DNA of 64,000 nt. Origin: Spirochaetaceae bacterium (lineage in GTDB: Bacteria > Spirochaetota > Leptospiria > Leptospirales > Leptonemataceae). The notes under the pieces are model-generated. The model ran no database searches, was not told where the DNA came from, and saw only the letters and a list, made by a program, of their open reading frames with translations. Every line of letters starts with the position of its first letter. The first letter of the stretch is position 1. The stretch is from NCBI GenBank assembly GCA_002729885.1, contig PBUB01000004.1, positions 62,001 to 126,000 on the forward strand, read 5' to 3'. This document shows positions 61,892 through 64,000 of the stretch, piece after piece. The position numbers and the translations under genes were made by a program.

Positions 61892-61942
61892 GCACTAGAA
61901 GAGCCAGCCGGATGCTTTTCTAGCTGGCCGGTCTTCTAGTGC
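61892..61942. repeat. Long imperfect hairpin downstream of gpmI
   Basis: GCACTAGAAGA (61892-61902) and TCTTCTAGTGC (61932-61942) are perfect inverted repeats of 11 bases. Inside them GCCAG (61903-61907) pairs with CTGGC (61924-61928), with a three-base bulge. No T-run follows on either strand. It ends 16 bp from the gpmI stop and could be a mobile-type palindrome, a transcript-end stabiliser or a terminator aid. Confidence 0.6.
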
Positions 61943-61957
61943 TACTTAAGCAAACGC

Positions 61958-63658
61958 TTATTGTTTCGCCTTTACGAGAGAAGGACGATATCCTTTGGGA
62001 ATATCATATCCCATCAAGGTTAGCACCGTGGCAGCAATATTGGAAAGTCCGCCGTCTGCGAGATTAGAAGACTGGAATTTATCAATGTCCTTGCCTGTAA
62101 TAACAAAAGGCACCGGATTCAATGTATGACTGGTCTTGGCTGAAAAGCTGCCATCCTTTTTCTTTTTGGGCTCACCGGTCTTCTTGTCTGTTTCGATCAT
62201 CTCTTCGCAGTTACCGTGATCGGCAGTGACAATCAACGTCGCTCCGGTTTCCTCACAGGCTTCAATTAGCTCTTTCAGGCATCCATCCACGGACTCGAGC
62301 GAATCTATGGCTGCCTGGAGTACACCGGTATGCCCCACCATATCGCCGTTTGCATAGTTCACCCTGAGAAAGGAATATTCACCTGATTTCAGTGCCTTGA
62401 TCAAAGCGTCCGTAATTTCCGGGGCTTTCATGGCTGGCTTCTGTTCGAAGGGGATGACATCGGAGGGGATTTCCTCCCATACTTCCAGTGTATCATCGAA
62501 TTTCTGTGAATTGTTACCGTTCCAGAAATAGGTTACGTGACCAAATTTCTGTGTCTCGCTCAAGGCATATGTCTTGAGCCCGGTTTTTGCCATGTATTCG
62601 GACATGGTCTGATCAATTTCTGGAGGAGGCACAAGATATAGCGGGGGAATTTTCAGGTCGCCATCGTATTCCATCATTCCGGCGAAGTGCACCTTCACAT
62701 CTGGCTTTCGATCAAATTCGCTGAAATTCTCCTCTGAGAATGCTCGGCTCATTTCGATGGCTCTATCACCGCGAAAGTTAAAGAAGATCACTGCATCGCC
62801 ACTCTGAATGGGGCCTACTGGCTTTCCATCTTCCTGAATGACAAAAGGAGGCAAATCCTGATCAATGATTCCAGGTTTATCGGCCCGGGCCTTTTCAATG
62901 GCTTCGGTGGTAGAAGGAAATCCAGGTGCATCGCCGGCTACATGGGTTTTCCAGCCTTTCTCTACCATAGGCCAGTTGGCATCGTATCGATCCATGGTGA
63001 TGTTCATCCGACCGCCGCCAGAAGCAATTAGATAGTTCTTTCCAGAGGGATCCAGTTCCTTTAGAACCGTCTCCAGCTGATCCACGTAGGTGAGGGCGCT
63101 GACCTCATTTACATCCCGCCCATCCAGAAGAATATGGATTCGAACCTGTTCCACACCGGAGCTATGGCACTGGCGCACCATGGCCAACAAGTGATCTATA
63201 TGACTGTGCACATTTCCGTCCGAAAGAAGGCCCATAAAATGTACAACAGGCATAGAACCATCTTCTTTTGGCTTTAAGGCCAGGCCGGGGCTACTCTTAT
63301 CTCCGATAAAGCCCATCCATCGCTCATCCTTGAAAATGGCACCCGATTCCACTGCTTTGCCCACCAGTTTGGCACCCTGGTCAAAGATTCTTCCTGCACC
63401 GATGGCATTGTGACCTACCTCGGAGTTTCCCATATCGTCGTCGCTGGGCATTCCCACAGCGGTGCCATGAGCCTGGATTTGCAGACTGATTGGGGCGGAT
63501 GAAATCAAGGATTTGATTGTAGGAACATTGGCCAGGTCCAGAGCATTTCCAGGATATCCCTGGTCCTTTCCTTTGTACAGGCCAACGCCATCTAAAATTA
63601 CCAGCACCAGCGGTCCCTGGATGCCTTTTCCGTTGGATTTCAGGGCAGAAACAGTCAT
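61958..63658 (-). CDS. gpmI: 2,3-bisphosphoglycerate-independent phosphoglycerate mutase
   Basis: Interconverts 3- and 2-phosphoglycerate in glycolysis, using two manganese ions and a phosphoserine intermediate. The 566-residue enzyme has VLVILDGVGLY near 18, the catalytic Ser loop DDMGNSEVGHNAIGAGRI near 74, ILLDGRDV near 158 and VTADHGNCEEM near 490. The wording GAGRIFDQGAKLV and the extra length point to the longer plant-like branch of iPGM. Together with the degenerate phosphoglycerate kinase at 58135 it is one of two lower-glycolysis proteins here. Confidence 0.97.
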   Translation of the reverse strand: MTVSALKSNGKGIQGPLVLVILDGVGLYKGKDQGYPGNALDLANVPTIKSLISSAPISLQIQAHGTAVGMPSDDDMGNSEVGHNAIGAGRIFDQGAKLVGKAVESGAIFKDERWMGFIGDKSSPGLALKPKEDGSMPVVHFMGLLSDGNVHSHIDHLLAMVRQCHSSGVEQVRIHILLDGRDVNEVSALTYVDQLETVLKELDPSGKNYLIASGGGRMNITMDRYDANWPMVEKGWKTHVAGDAPGFPSTTEAIEKARADKPGIIDQDLPPFVIQEDGKPVGPIQSGDAVIFFNFRGDRAIEMSRAFSEENFSEFDRKPDVKVHFAGMMEYDGDLKIPPLYLVPPPEIDQTMSEYMAKTGLKTYALSETQKFGHVTYFWNGNNSQKFDDTLEVWEEIPSDVIPFEQKPAMKAPEITDALIKALKSGEYSFLRVNYANGDMVGHTGVLQAAIDSLESVDGCLKELIEACEETGATLIVTADHGNCEEMIETDKKTGEPKKKKDGSFSAKTSHTLNPVPFVITGKDIDKFQSSNLADGGLSNIAATVLTLMGYDIPKGYRPSLVKAKQ

Positions 63659-63686
63659 ACTTCTGGAATCTGCCGATGCGGTCTGC

Positions 63687-63998
63687 TTACAAGTGCTTTT
63701 TGGGACCTGCTATGTCCTGTAGTTGCTTTCGCTTTCGTTCCACGCGAATGGATAGATACCCCAGAAGCTCTGTACGGTTCATCCCCTGATCCAGAAGAAA
63801 GCTCACGGGAAGAAAGGCTCCTGGTGCGCGAATGTATCTGAGGATCCGTCTGAGGCCGATGTTGGCCCCTTCTTTAGCAGCTCGACCCAGCAATCGGTTG
63901 CCCAGCTCCTTCCAGTTTACAGTTTTTCCTCCATCCATCTCCGTGAGGATGACTCCAATCAAAGGAAAGCCCGGAACCAGTGAGGACAATACTTTCAT
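63687..63998 (-). CDS. Unknown protein, possibly truncated by the window edge
   Basis: An open frame of 103 codons from an ATG at 63998, two bases from the window end, so the real start may lie outside. It begins MKVLSSLVPGFPLIGVILTEMDG and is basic towards the end (SIRVERKRKQLQDIAGPKKHL), with NWKELGNRLLGRAAKEG in the middle. I do not recognise it. It lies 28 bp upstream of gpmI on the same strand and may be co-transcribed. Confidence 0.5.
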   Translation of the reverse strand: MKVLSSLVPGFPLIGVILTEMDGGKTVNWKELGNRLLGRAAKEGANIGLRRILRYIRAPGAFLPVSFLLDQGMNRTELLGYLSIRVERKRKQLQDIAGPKKHL

Positions 63999-64000
63999 CC

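Noticed and set aside
1..64000. Mobile elements, CRISPR, prophage, tRNA or rRNA genes
   Set aside because: No transposase, integrase, regularly spaced repeats, phage genes, cloverleaf or rRNA signature was noticed on reading; a dedicated search could still find short items.

Overview
The window reads as chromosome from a spirochaete of the order Leptospirales. The base composition (near half G+C by eye) is richer than classical Leptospira, so a Leptonema- or Turneriella-like relative is plausible; this is inference, since no search was run. Pointers are a DUF1554 protein (a largely leptospiral family), a probable FcpA-type flagellar coiling protein, a bactofilin, several lipoproteins and many short, tightly packed operons. 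I saw no rRNA, tRNA, insertion sequence, prophage or CRISPR array; the region looks like stable core chromosome with lineage-specific genes mixed in.

Layout. 1-6.6 kb: an edge-truncated lytic transglycosylase diverges from a membrane-anchored helical-repeat protein, a coiled-coil protein, bactofilin, pdxA and a membrane protein. 6.7-10.6 kb: a translationally coupled run dapA-dapB-cdaA-cdaR-acpS links lysine/peptidoglycan precursors, cyclic-di-AMP synthesis and acyl-carrier activation. 10.6-14.1 kb (minus): Ppx/GppA phosphatase and a membrane-anchored MutS-like ATPase. 14.1-18.3 kb: a three-gene ABC-2 exporter and mutY, whose catalytic N-terminus lies upstream of any ATG/GTG/TTG. 18.3-26.7 kb: a YihY-family membrane protein carrying an inserted beta-propeller, a discoidin-like membrane protein, an O-antigen-ligase-like protein, secA and a GT-B-like protein. 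26.7-30.5 kb: yqgE, prfC, a DUF1554 protein without a signal peptide, and a protein with a FliF-C-terminus-like motif.

30.5-39.0 kb (minus) is the most unusual block: a 778-residue fusion of an apparently inactive isochorismatase-like domain, an APH-like kinase and a dual-specificity phosphatase, coupled to two Get3/ArsA-type ATPases whose P-loops are defective in complementary ways. Upstream on the same strand are an AAA+ ATPase, an APC permease and an 87-residue membrane protein ending in a FliF-C-like motif.

39-51 kb: gatCA, tyrS, a lipoprotein, and ubiX-like / Lon-N / ubiA-like / mqnA genes that together suggest futalosine-route menaquinone synthesis, then a degenerate SpoIIE-like domain, a second lipoprotein, a small transporter, a zinc dehydrogenase, phhB and epmA. 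51-57 kb: propeller proteins flank a compact sigma-70 factor with a perfect dyad next to its ribosome site, followed by a histidine kinase and a response regulator whose output domain is a GHKL ATPase. 57-64 kb: fcpA-like gene, secG, a phosphoglycerate kinase homologue that has lost its catalytic residues, hemH, rlpA, a structured 342-bp gap, gpmI and an edge gene.

Together the genes serve envelope building and secretion (bactofilin, dap, SecA/SecG, RlpA, transglycosylase, lipoproteins), respiration and cofactors (menaquinone, heme, PLP), translation, and a layer of phospho- and nucleotide signalling (c-di-AMP, two-component, sigma factor, kinase/phosphatase fusion).
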